This document shows, in pieces, positions 1-5,304 of a stretch of 5,304 bases of DNA. The position numbers were made by a program, and so were the translations under genes. The DNA lies in assembly GCA_017397605.1 (NCBI GenBank), contig JAFQII010000052.1, positions 1-5,304 of the forward strand, written 5' to 3'. The notes beneath the pieces were generated by a model. It searched no databases. It was not told where the DNA came from and saw only the letters and a list, made by a program, of their open reading frames with translations. The stretch's first letter is position 1. Each line of letters opens with the position of its first letter. The stretch is from Clostridia bacterium (GTDB lineage: Bacteria > Bacillota > Clostridia > Oscillospirales > CAG-382).

Positions 1-2
1 AC

Positions 3-266
3 GAAGGGGAACACGCCGACACGGAAACGCCCGAGCGAACCTATCTCAAGGAAGAACAGCGCACACAGCTTTACCGCGCGATGCAAAAACTCAAAACCGA
101 GTACCGATGCGCACTGTACCTCGTGTATTTTGAGGGATTTGACACCGCGCAGACCGCAAAGTGCCTGGGCAAAACCAAGCACCAGACCGAGACCTTGCTT
201 TGGCGTGCCAAAAACGCACTCAAAGAACAACTGCAAAAAGAGGGATTTGTTTATGAAAACACATGA
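3..266 (+). CDS. RNA polymerase sigma factor, ECF-like, C-terminal part (5' end outside window)
   Basis: Only the last 87 residues are visible; the frame is open to the left edge, so the true start lies upstream. They match the region 4 helix-turn-helix of small sigma-70 family (ECF-type) factors: a helix around ALYLVYFEGF (about residues 38-47), then TAQTAKCLGKTKHQTETLL with the recognition helix, then RAKNALKEQL (about residues 66-77). In the family this region contacts the -35 promoter element. The YLVYFEGF...AKxxGKxxxQxxxLLxRAKxALK pattern is typical of clostridial sigma factors. Region 2, which would settle the subgroup, is not in the window. The stop overlaps the next gene by 14 bases, which implies translational coupling with the membrane protein downstream, the usual arrangement for a sigma factor and its anti-sigma partner. 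The target regulon cannot be inferred. Confidence 0.88.
   Translation, partial: EGEHADTETPERTYLKEEQRTQLYRAMQKLKTEYRCALYLVYFEGFDTAQTAKCLGKTKHQTETLLWRAKNALKEQLQKEGFVYENT
239..244 (+). promoter_or_regulatory. Ribosome binding site inside the sigma gene, for the membrane protein
   Basis: AGAGGG lies 8 bases before the ATG at 253, within the last codons of the sigma gene. It supports 253 as the start, rather than the upstream in-frame ATG at 130, which sits deep in the sigma factor coding region. Confidence 0.6.
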
Positions 267-1044
267 CGAAATGATACGCGACCTCTACGCACGCAGAGAC
301 GCGTATGAATTGCAAAAACAAAAGCAAAAAAAAACAGTCTTGCGTCTGTCGGGCGTTGCCGCGTGCTTGATTGTATGCCTGACGGTCGGGTTTGGATTGC
401 ATCATCAACCGGATCTGCCGAGCCAACTGCCCGCAGAGTCCTCTGTGATCGAACATTCCGTCTCCGAGGGGGATTCAATCGAGACGGAAAGCCATGACAC
501 GGAGCAGAGCCGCAGGGAAGAGAGTGATGTTTCGGCGGAAATCAGCGAAAACGAGCCCGATGACGCACTTTGGTACTGCGAGATTATTCCGAGCGATGTG
601 CCGATGGAAGAAGAAAGCGTGGAACTGGACAACATTGCTACTGTCGCATCCAACCTCGGCATTGCCTTGCAGGCAAAAATGCAGCTTTATGCCGACGATG
701 CGGCATACCGTTACAACGTGGTCGTGTACAACACGGGCTTGTATACGAATGAGATGGTAGAGGAGGGCGTACTGTCTGCCAAGGAGCAAGCGGCTCTTTT
801 GCAATTCTCCACCGAAAACTGGATGCGTGTCGAGTGGATGGAACACGGAGACGCTTATTATTGCAAGCTGACTGCAGACGAGCTGTATGCACTGGATTCC
901 TGCGGCATCACCTGTCTTTACGTTGGTTCGGGTAAGAGAGAGTCGTCGCAGACCGACAAAAAACTGCAAAAACTGGAAAACCGCGTGGAGCTGTACGGTG
1001 ACCATTTGATCGGCGTACTTCCCACAGACGAAACGACAGACTGA
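253..1044 (+). CDS. Single-pass membrane protein, probable anti-sigma factor
   Basis: A 263-residue protein with three parts. Residues 1-27 are a short, charged, Lys/Gln-rich segment, presumably cytoplasmic, that could bind the sigma factor. Residues about 28-49 are one hydrophobic transmembrane helix (VLRLSGVAACLIVCLTVGFG). Residues about 50-106 are an acidic Ser/Glu-rich linker, followed by an outer domain from W107 to the end with cysteines at 109, 204, 217 and 221. The start at 253 follows an AGAGGG site and overlaps the sigma gene by 14 bases. The anti-sigma role is inferred from position and topology: small clostridial proteins with a short charged N-terminus and one membrane helix commonly follow sigma genes. 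There is no recognisable zinc-binding anti-sigma (ZAS) His/Cys motif in the N-terminal segment, so the mode of sigma binding is unknown. The outer domain was not recognised as a named family; it could be a sensor. Confidence 0.72.
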   Translation: MKTHDEMIRDLYARRDAYELQKQKQKKTVLRLSGVAACLIVCLTVGFGLHHQPDLPSQLPAESSVIEHSVSEGDSIETESHDTEQSRREESDVSAEISENEPDDALWYCEIIPSDVPMEEESVELDNIATVASNLGIALQAKMQLYADDAAYRYNVVVYNTGLYTNEMVEEGVLSAKEQAALLQFSTENWMRVEWMEHGDAYYCKLTADELYALDSCGITCLYVGSGKRESSQTDKKLQKLENRVELYGDHLIGVLPTDETTD

Positions 1045-1046
1045 CG

Positions 1047-1053
1047 AAAGGAG
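1047..1053 (+). promoter_or_regulatory. Ribosome binding site of the lipoprotein gene
   Basis: AAAGGAG, a near-perfect Shine-Dalgarno sequence, lies 7 bases before the ATG at 1061. It begins two bases after the stop codon of the membrane protein gene, so the gap is only large enough to hold this site. No separate promoter is needed. Confidence 0.8.
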
Positions 1054-1060
1054 AATAAAC

Positions 1061-3508
1061 ATGAAAAAATTATACATCCTGCTGTCAATGCTTCTTTGCA
1101 TCGCGCTTCTTGCGGGATGTGCCGAGACAGCAAATGAATCGGCTTTGGCTTCCAAGGACGAGTCGTCCGCGCCAATCATGCAGATCGGACGTGAGGAAAG
1201 CTCCGATGTGCCTTCCGAGCCGGAAACTTCTGATATCGCCGAGGAAAGCGAGCCCGAACCCGAACCGTTGCCGCCGTTGTTGACGGGTGAGGTCTGGCGT
1301 GCACCTACGGAATATGACGCGCATGATTATCTTGCGTCCAACCGCGAGAGCGAGACCGGCTTTGCCATGGCGCGCATGCGCAGTGCAGAGGACGTGCAGG
1401 CATTTTTGGACGCCTGCCCCGAAACGGCGGCATTGATCGCGGACAGCGAAGAAGCAAGCGAGCGCTTTGCATCCTTTGACGAGACGTTTTTTGCGAGCTA
1501 TGACCTTGCAGTGCTGTATATCGGTGACAGCGGAACACCTCGTTACGTCGTGGAGGGTGAGCGTTGGACAAACGACGGCGGGCAGTCTATCGCGACGATT
1601 CAGATCCGTTGCTATCAGCCGTACTGGGTCAACGATAACTACGTATGCTGGCTCAAGCTGCTGCCGCTGAATAAAGCGGCGTCGGACGCATGCGACGTTT
1701 TGTCGTCGAGATATTTGTACGGGCACATCCGAGAGGGACACGACCACGAAGAACCCATCGATCCGACTGTTTCGGGAGAAACACCGAGCTATCCTGATGA
1801 CCTTTCCGTAACTGTTTCAAAAGACGGAGCGCTGTACGAAACCGCAAGCCTGACGGGCAGTTATGCCAAACAGCTTTTGGGACTTTTGGAGACGCTGATC
1901 TACACGCAGGAAAACGTTTGCGCCTGCAAGATTAATGAACTGTGGGACAAACCTATTGTTGTGGATGATACCTACATGATTTTTATGGCAGAGGGCATTG
2001 TCCGCTGTGAACAAGGACAGGCGTATCTGACGCAGGAACAGATCAAGTTGATCAATGACGCCGAGCGGTATCTCAGCATGCAGTATTGGTCATTTGGCTG
2101 GCTGAGCACGGTGTTTGGGTGCGACGATCTGACGGGGGATGTGTTCTTTGCGGACGGCGAGCTTGCGATGTTAAAAACGGATGAGGACTGGCAGGCGTTT
2201 TTGACGCGGTGCATTCCTGCCGACGTGCCCGAATCGCATCGCTATTTCTTCTTCGACCGCATCAAATACGAGCCTGACTTCTTTAAATGGTACGATATTG
2301 CGGCGGTTTTGTTCCGCGCAGAGGACGCGACCGCATTGGATGCTCAAACGGCTGTACTGAAGGACGGAACGGCTTTGCTGGAAGTCCGCTATGCCGATTG
2401 GGACGAGCCGAAGACCGAAAGTGAATCGGGCTATATGATTGCGCTGTTTATGGTCAACGAGTATTTTGTTCCGCAAGTCAACTCGTGGGAGTTTGCCGTT
2501 ACAAACAAACCGTCCGAGGATGAACCGAGCGACGAACCGATCGAAGATGAGCCGTCCAAGGACGAGCCGATGGAAAACACCGCGCACGACTGGGATTTTC
2601 AAAAGGGGTGGCCCTTGTATGTCGGGGAATATGTCGATACAGGTGAAGAATGGCTTTGGCCGTACGGCGACGGATACTGGTTTAACACGACAGGCGCGTT
2701 TGCGGCAATCGGAGAGGAATTGCTGTATCATGTCAGAATACCCGCATATCTTCTTGATACCAATGAGGGCGATTTCGATAAAATGACCGAGTTGGTACAG
2801 TCGCTGGACATTCCGTTTGAGACGGTTGCAAACGATAGGGGTACAGAGGATATCCACTTCAATCTGTCTCGTGACGATGCGATCAGGCTTACGGAGTATA
2901 TGACGGAAGCGGGCTTTGAGGCGATCAACGGCAAGTATCAGGAGCAGGTGATTCATGTCTGTTTCTGCGGCGATCATTTGGGTGCGGAGCATACCGTGTC
3001 GCCCGAAATACCCGAGAACTGGGCAGATCTCGCATGGGAATTGTTTCAACAAAGCGAGGATTATTGGAGCCGTATGAATACTGAACACGACTGGGATTTT
3101 CAAAAGGGGTGGCCCGTGTTCGTGTTCCGTGAGGATGATCTGGAACACTTCCGACTGCGGACTTGGCCTGCTGTGGAGTTTCCGTACGGGTCTGCCGAGT
3201 GGAATTATGTTGCAAAGGCATTTGGCGGAGAAGAAATACTGATCCACGCAAAGCTTTTTGCTGACGAAAAACAGAAGGCGTTTATACAGTATTTGGGCAT
3301 TCCGTACGAGACGGTTGCAAGCGATGCCGATTGTGTGCATCTCGATCTGTCTTATACGGATGCGGTCAAACTGATCGAACTGATGCACAAAGCGGGATTA
3401 TGTGAAGAACGGCACGACTTCTTTGATCTTTGTTTCTGCGAGGACTTAAACGGCAAGAACAACACCACGTCTCCCAAACTTCCCGAAGATGTTGACTATA
3501 TGAATTGA
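1061..3508 (+). CDS. Large secreted lipoprotein with two pairs of duplicated domains, function unknown
   Basis: An 815-residue protein with a clear lipoprotein signal: MKK, a hydrophobic stretch, then the lipobox LLAGC with C20 as the predicted lipidated residue. It should be anchored on the outer face of the membrane. Residues 21-79 are a Ser/Glu/Pro-rich linker. Domain A1 (about 84-225) and A2 (about 365-480) look related: both have a QAFL...C motif (Q113 to C119; Q378 to C384) followed 33-34 residues later by YDxAxVL (Y147; Y411). Between them, about 255-350, is a separate segment with a CAC motif (287-289) and C316. An acidic D/E/P/S linker (484-505) leads to domains C1 (509-665) and C2 (676-815), which both begin HDWDFQKGWP and share later motifs: IPxETVA, LSxxDAxxL, CFC (634-636; 791-793) and SPxxPE. 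No catalytic motif was recognised. Its place behind the sigma/anti-sigma pair suggests it is co-expressed with them, perhaps as a sensor partner or a target of the same stress response; this is inference. Confidence 0.85.
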   Translation: MKKLYILLSMLLCIALLAGCAETANESALASKDESSAPIMQIGREESSDVPSEPETSDIAEESEPEPEPLPPLLTGEVWRAPTEYDAHDYLASNRESETGFAMARMRSAEDVQAFLDACPETAALIADSEEASERFASFDETFFASYDLAVLYIGDSGTPRYVVEGERWTNDGGQSIATIQIRCYQPYWVNDNYVCWLKLLPLNKAASDACDVLSSRYLYGHIREGHDHEEPIDPTVSGETPSYPDDLSVTVSKDGALYETASLTGSYAKQLLGLLETLIYTQENVCACKINELWDKPIVVDDTYMIFMAEGIVRCEQGQAYLTQEQIKLINDAERYLSMQYWSFGWLSTVFGCDDLTGDVFFADGELAMLKTDEDWQAFLTRCIPADVPESHRYFFFDRIKYEPDFFKWYDIAAVLFRAEDATALDAQTAVLKDGTALLEVRYADWDEPKTESESGYMIALFMVNEYFVPQVNSWEFAVTNKPSEDEPSDEPIEDEPSKDEPMENTAHDWDFQKGWPLYVGEYVDTGEEWLWPYGDGYWFNTTGAFAAIGEELLYHVRIPAYLLDTNEGDFDKMTELVQSLDIPFETVANDRGTEDIHFNLSRDDAIRLTEYMTEAGFEAINGKYQEQVIHVCFCGDHLGAEHTVSPEIPENWADLAWELFQQSEDYWSRMNTEHDWDFQKGWPVFVFREDDLEHFRLRTWPAVEFPYGSAEWNYVAKAFGGEEILIHAKLFADEKQKAFIQYLGIPYETVASDADCVHLDLSYTDAVKLIELMHKAGLCEERHDFFDLCFCEDLNGKNNTTSPKLPEDVDYMN
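2585..2614 (+). repeat. 30-base exact repeat, copy 1 (start of domain C1)
   Basis: Encodes HDWDFQKGWP in frame and is identical, base for base, to 3086-3115, 501 bases downstream. The flanking repeat sequence has diverged considerably at protein level, so this block stands out. Confidence 0.93.
3086..3115 (+). repeat. 30-base exact repeat, copy 2 (start of domain C2)
   Basis: Second copy of the block at 2585-2614, in the same reading frame. A further 27-base patch later in each domain (2810-2836 and 3299-3325) differs at only three positions, which shows that the C1/C2 duplication is visible in the DNA as well as in the protein. Confidence 0.93.
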
Positions 3509-3514
3509 ATTGCC

Positions 3515-3547
3515 AACCGCGATGCGCATGCGTCGCGGTTATCTTTT
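3515..3547 (+). terminator. Intrinsic terminator of the sigma/anti-sigma/lipoprotein operon
   Basis: Six bases after the lipoprotein stop codon, AACCGCGA (3515-3522) pairs perfectly with TCGCGGTT (3533-3540). The inner bases can extend the stem through a G-T pair and two more pairs. A short T-rich run, TCTTTT (3542-3547), follows. The T run is modest, so termination may be incomplete, but position and structure fit well. Confidence 0.75.
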
Positions 3548-3549
3548 GC

Positions 3550-3581
3550 AAAAAAATACCCGACACGGGGAGTGTCGGGTA
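3550..3581 (-). terminator. Intrinsic terminator of serA
   Basis: A 10-base-pair perfect stem, TACCCGACAC (3557-3566) with GTGTCGGGTA (3572-3581), has a 5-base loop. Read on the minus strand it is followed by seven T residues (3556-3550), a strong intrinsic terminator starting 16 bases after the serA stop. On the plus strand the hairpin has no immediate T run, so it mainly serves the minus-strand operon. Confidence 0.87.
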
Positions 3582-3597
3582 AAATGAAGTTTTTGGG

Positions 3598-4788
3598 TTA
3601 TTTCAACAGAACGCGCAGGATGTTGTCCATTGCGGAGACCTTTTCGACGGTCTCTGCGGTGATCTCGCTGTCGGAATCCAGCAAGGTCACGGCGTAATTG
3701 CCTTTGGACTGGTTTGCCATCGCCTCGATGTTGATGCCCGCTTCCGCAATCGCGCCCGAAGCCGCGTTGACCACGCCGGGGACGTTGCGGTGCAAGACCA
3801 CAAGGCGGTGCTTGTGCAGGGTAGGCATGTGAATCTCGGGGAAATTGACGCTGTTTTTGATGTTGCCGTTTTCGATAAAATCAACGAGCTGTTCTGCCGC
3901 CATGACCGCGCAGTTGTCCTCCGACTCGGGCGTGGACGCGCCGAGGTGGGGAATGCACACCGCACCGTCCAGACCGATGAGCTGATCGGCAGGGAAGTCG
4001 GTCACGTAGGACGCGATCTTGCCGCTTGTTAGCGCGTCGGCGATGTCAGCGACGTTTGCAAGGTCGCCGCGCGACAGGTTGATGATGCGGACGCCGTCTT
4101 TCATCTTGGCGATGTTCTCCGCGTTGATGATGCCCTTGGTGGTGGGCAGGGCGGGAATGTGATAGGTGATGTAGTCGGACTTGGTGTAGATCTCGTCGTA
4201 GTCCGCCGCGGAATGCACGGCGTTCTTGAGAGACCAAGCCGCCTTGACCGACAAAAACGGGTCACAGCCGATGACGTTCATACCCAAGCTGACAGCCGCG
4301 TTGGCGACCATGCCGCCGATCGCGCCCAGACCGATGACGCCCAATGTTTTGCCCTTGAGCTCCGGACCGACAAACTGGGATTTGCCTTTTTCGACCTTTT
4401 TGGACATGTCGGGGTCACCCGCAAGTGTTTTTGCCCATTCGATACCGGGGATCACGCGGCGGGATGCGAGCAACAGCGACAAAATCGCCAGCTCCTTGAC
4501 GCCGTTTGCGTTTGCACCGGGGGTGTTAAAGACCACGATGCCTTCTTCCGCACAGCGCTCCAACGGGATGTTGTTGACGCCTGCGCCGGCGCGCGCGATC
4601 GCGGTCAGCGACGCGGGGAATTCCATGTCGTGCAAAACCGCAGAGCGTACCATGATGCCGTCGGGGTTTTCGATATCCGTACCGATTTGGTATTGTTCTT
4701 TGTCAAAAATGTCGAGTCCGATCTCGCTGATCGAGTTGAGTAATTTGATGTTTTTCATAATCGTTTCTTGCATTTCCGCCCCACGCAT
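3598..4788 (-). CDS. serA: D-3-phosphoglycerate dehydrogenase with C-terminal ACT domain
   Basis: Catalyses NAD-dependent oxidation of 3-phosphoglycerate to 3-phosphohydroxypyruvate, the first step of serine synthesis, in the cytoplasm. With the start at 4788 it has 396 residues; the family-conserved part begins at M11 (4758, MKNIKLLN), and starting there gives 386 residues, the usual length of the short clostridial type. I chose 4788 because it has an AAAGGA site 8 bases upstream, while 4758 has only a weak one. Visible features: the NAD-binding GLGAIG (G153, G155, G158) with D176 for the NAD ribose; catalytic R240 in NLSRGDL; H281 in PHLGASTPES; and D268 in FPAD, where E. coli SerA has the catalytic Glu269. 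From about residue 325 an ACT domain begins with HRNVPG (N335) and GINIEA (N353), matching E. coli residues that bind serine, so feedback inhibition is likely. The long intervening domain of larger SerA types is absent. It lies downstream of serC, the next enzyme in the pathway. Confidence 0.95.
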   Translation of the reverse strand: MRGAEMQETIMKNIKLLNSISEIGLDIFDKEQYQIGTDIENPDGIMVRSAVLHDMEFPASLTAIARAGAGVNNIPLERCAEEGIVVFNTPGANANGVKELAILSLLLASRRVIPGIEWAKTLAGDPDMSKKVEKGKSQFVGPELKGKTLGVIGLGAIGGMVANAAVSLGMNVIGCDPFLSVKAAWSLKNAVHSAADYDEIYTKSDYITYHIPALPTTKGIINAENIAKMKDGVRIINLSRGDLANVADIADALTSGKIASYVTDFPADQLIGLDGAVCIPHLGASTPESEDNCAVMAAEQLVDFIENGNIKNSVNFPEIHMPTLHKHRLVVLHRNVPGVVNAASGAIAEAGINIEAMANQSKGNYAVTLLDSDSEITAETVEKVSAMDNILRVLLK

Positions 4789-4796
4789 GGCGGCGG

Positions 4797-4802
4797 TCCT
4801 TT
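4797..4802 (-). promoter_or_regulatory. Ribosome binding site that decides the serA start
   Basis: On the minus strand AAAGGA stands 8 bases before the ATG at 4788. It is 38 bases from the ATG at 4758, too far to serve that codon. It is therefore the main evidence for a ten-residue N-terminal extension beyond the conserved family start. Confidence 0.6.
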
Positions 4803-4841
4803 CTGTGTTGTATAATGAAACGGCAAATGAGTTTTTTACAT

Positions 4842-4872
4842 GCAGGATTCCAAAGGGGATCATCCCCTTTGG
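4842..4872 (-). repeat. Hairpin repeat unit 2, serC-serA intergenic
   Basis: Read on the minus strand, CCAAAGGGGA and TCCCCTTTGG form a perfect 10-base-pair stem with a 3-base loop, followed by AATC. The unit is 31 bases and directly abuts unit 1 (4873-4903), with the same stem length, loop size and downstream AATC. No T run follows, so it is not a classical terminator. It may be an RNA-stabilising or attenuating structure, or a dispersed intergenic repeat. Confidence 0.85.
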
Positions 4873-4903
4873 CGGAGATTCCTAAGAGGCAGAGCCTCTT
4901 AGG
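4873..4903 (-). repeat. Hairpin repeat unit 1, just after serC
   Basis: Begins three bases after the serC stop on the minus strand. CCTAAGAGGC and GCCTCTTAGG form a perfect 10-base-pair stem with a TCT loop, followed by AATC. It matches unit 2 at 19 of 31 positions, and the three stem pairs that differ (3-21, 7-17 and 10-14 of the unit) change on both sides. There is no T run after the stem, so strong termination between serC and serA is unlikely. Confidence 0.87.
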
Positions 4904-4906
4904 CCC

Positions 4907-5304
4907 TCAGTTGTTCTTCTCAAACTGCTCCATAAAGGAGATCAGCTTCTCCACGCCTTCGATCGGCATCGCGTTGTAGATCGACGCGCGCATACCGCCG
5001 ACGGAACGGTGGCCCTTGAGGTTGGAGAGTCCTGCCGCGGTCGCTTCCGCACAGAACTTTTTGTCCAAGTCCGCATCTCCCGTGACAAAGCAGACGTTCA
5101 TCAGCGAACGGCACTCCTTGTCTGCGGTGGCGGTAAACAGCTTGCTGTTATCGAGATAGTCGTACAGCATGCCCGCTTTCTTCTCGTTGATCTTCTGCAT
5201 TTCGGAGAGACCGCCGATGGAAAGCAACCATTGGTAAACCAGACCTGCGATGTAGATCGCGTAGCAGGGCGGCGTGTTGTACATCGAGCCGTTTTCTGCC
5301 TGAA
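4907..5304 (-). CDS. serC: Phosphoserine aminotransferase, C-terminal part (5' end outside window)
   Basis: A PLP-dependent class V aminotransferase that converts 3-phosphohydroxypyruvate and glutamate to phosphoserine and 2-oxoglutarate, the step after SerA. About 132 residues are visible and the frame runs off the right edge, so the in-frame Met at 5284 is internal. The sequence aligns through its length with the SerC C-terminus: [15 protein letters not shown] (family NDSMxNTPP), [32 protein letters not shown], then RSLMNVCF, and the diagnostic [17 protein letters not shown], whose His and Arg residues bind the substrate phosphate and carboxylate in characterised SerC. The PLP-binding lysine lies outside the window. 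The C-terminus ends normally at FEKNN-like residues, with no sign of truncation. It is followed by serA on the same strand, with the hairpin repeats between them. Confidence 0.96.
   Translation of the reverse strand, partial: QAENGSMYNTPPCYAIYIAGLVYQWLLSIGGLSEMQKINEKKAGMLYDYLDNSKLFTATADKECRSLMNVCFVTGDADLDKKFCAEATAAGLSNLKGHRSVGGMRASIYNAMPIEGVEKLISFMEQFEKNN

Noticed and set aside
130..252. Upstream ATG for the membrane protein, adding 41 residues
   Set aside because: It lies in the sigma region 4 coding sequence and would put extra charged residues ahead of a good start; the ATG at 253 has its own ribosome binding site.
475..1179. Open frame of 234 codons on the minus strand across the membrane protein and lipoprotein start
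   Set aside because: It runs across two well-supported plus-strand genes, including the lipoprotein signal peptide, and shows no recognisable family.
2510..2575. Degenerate D/E-E-P repeats as a possible short tandem repeat locus
   Set aside because: They encode an ordinary acidic inter-domain linker (residues 484-505) with irregular spacing and mixed codons; no clear phase-variable repeat unit.
2171..3388. Open frame of 405 codons on the minus strand inside the lipoprotein gene
   Set aside because: Its protein is rich in Arg, Ile and Cys in a pattern typical of antisense reading. The plus-strand frame has a lipobox, repeated domains and a ribosome binding site, so this is a shadow.
4811..4816. 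Perfect TATAAT on the plus strand upstream of serA
   Set aside because: It points away from serA, has no -35 element at 16-18 bases and no TGN extension, and no plus-strand gene follows. Its minus-strand reading has no convincing promoter either.
4789..4863. Farthest upstream ATG (4863) as the serA start
   Set aside because: It lies inside a hairpin repeat with no spacing from any Shine-Dalgarno-like bases, and the added residues do not resemble the SerA N-terminus.
4159..4885. Open frames of 194 and 219 codons on the plus strand opposite serA
   Set aside because: The minus strand encodes an unmistakable SerA with all motifs; the opposite frames are by-products of codon bias.
4850..4903. 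The two intergenic hairpins as a serC terminator
   Set aside because: The stems are strong but neither is followed by a T run on the minus strand, unlike the serA terminator at 3550-3581.

Overview
This window looks like chromosomal DNA from a member of the Clostridia, probably an Oscillospirales/Ruminococcaceae-like gut Firmicute. The reasons are a clostridial-type short phosphoglycerate dehydrogenase next to phosphoserine aminotransferase, Gram-positive AAAGGAG-type ribosome binding sites, a short ECF-like sigma factor with a membrane partner, and a lipoprotein with clostridial-style acidic linkers. This placement is inferred from protein character; no marker gene is present.

There are two gene groups that converge on each other. 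The left group (+ strand, 1-3508) holds the C-terminal end of an RNA polymerase sigma factor, then a 263-residue single-pass membrane protein that overlaps it by 14 bases (probable anti-sigma factor), then an 815-residue multidomain lipoprotein 16 bases downstream. The tight spacing suggests one transcript. A plausible reading is a cell-surface signalling module: the membrane protein holds the sigma factor and the lipoprotein acts outside the membrane. No substrate or signal can be read from the sequence. The lipoprotein is built from duplicated units: two copies of one domain in the N-terminal half, and two copies of another at the C-terminus, each opening with the same ten residues encoded by identical DNA.

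The right group (- strand, 5304-3598) is serine biosynthesis: the C-terminal third of serC, then serA. They catalyse consecutive steps, with SerA oxidising 3-phosphoglycerate and SerC transaminating the product. The roughly 120-150-base gap between them contains two tandem 31-base units that form related hairpins. All stem differences between the two units are compensatory, so this looks like a structured intergenic repeat.

The two groups end in back-to-back intrinsic terminators at 3515-3581. No RNA genes, CRISPR arrays, transposases or phage genes were seen.
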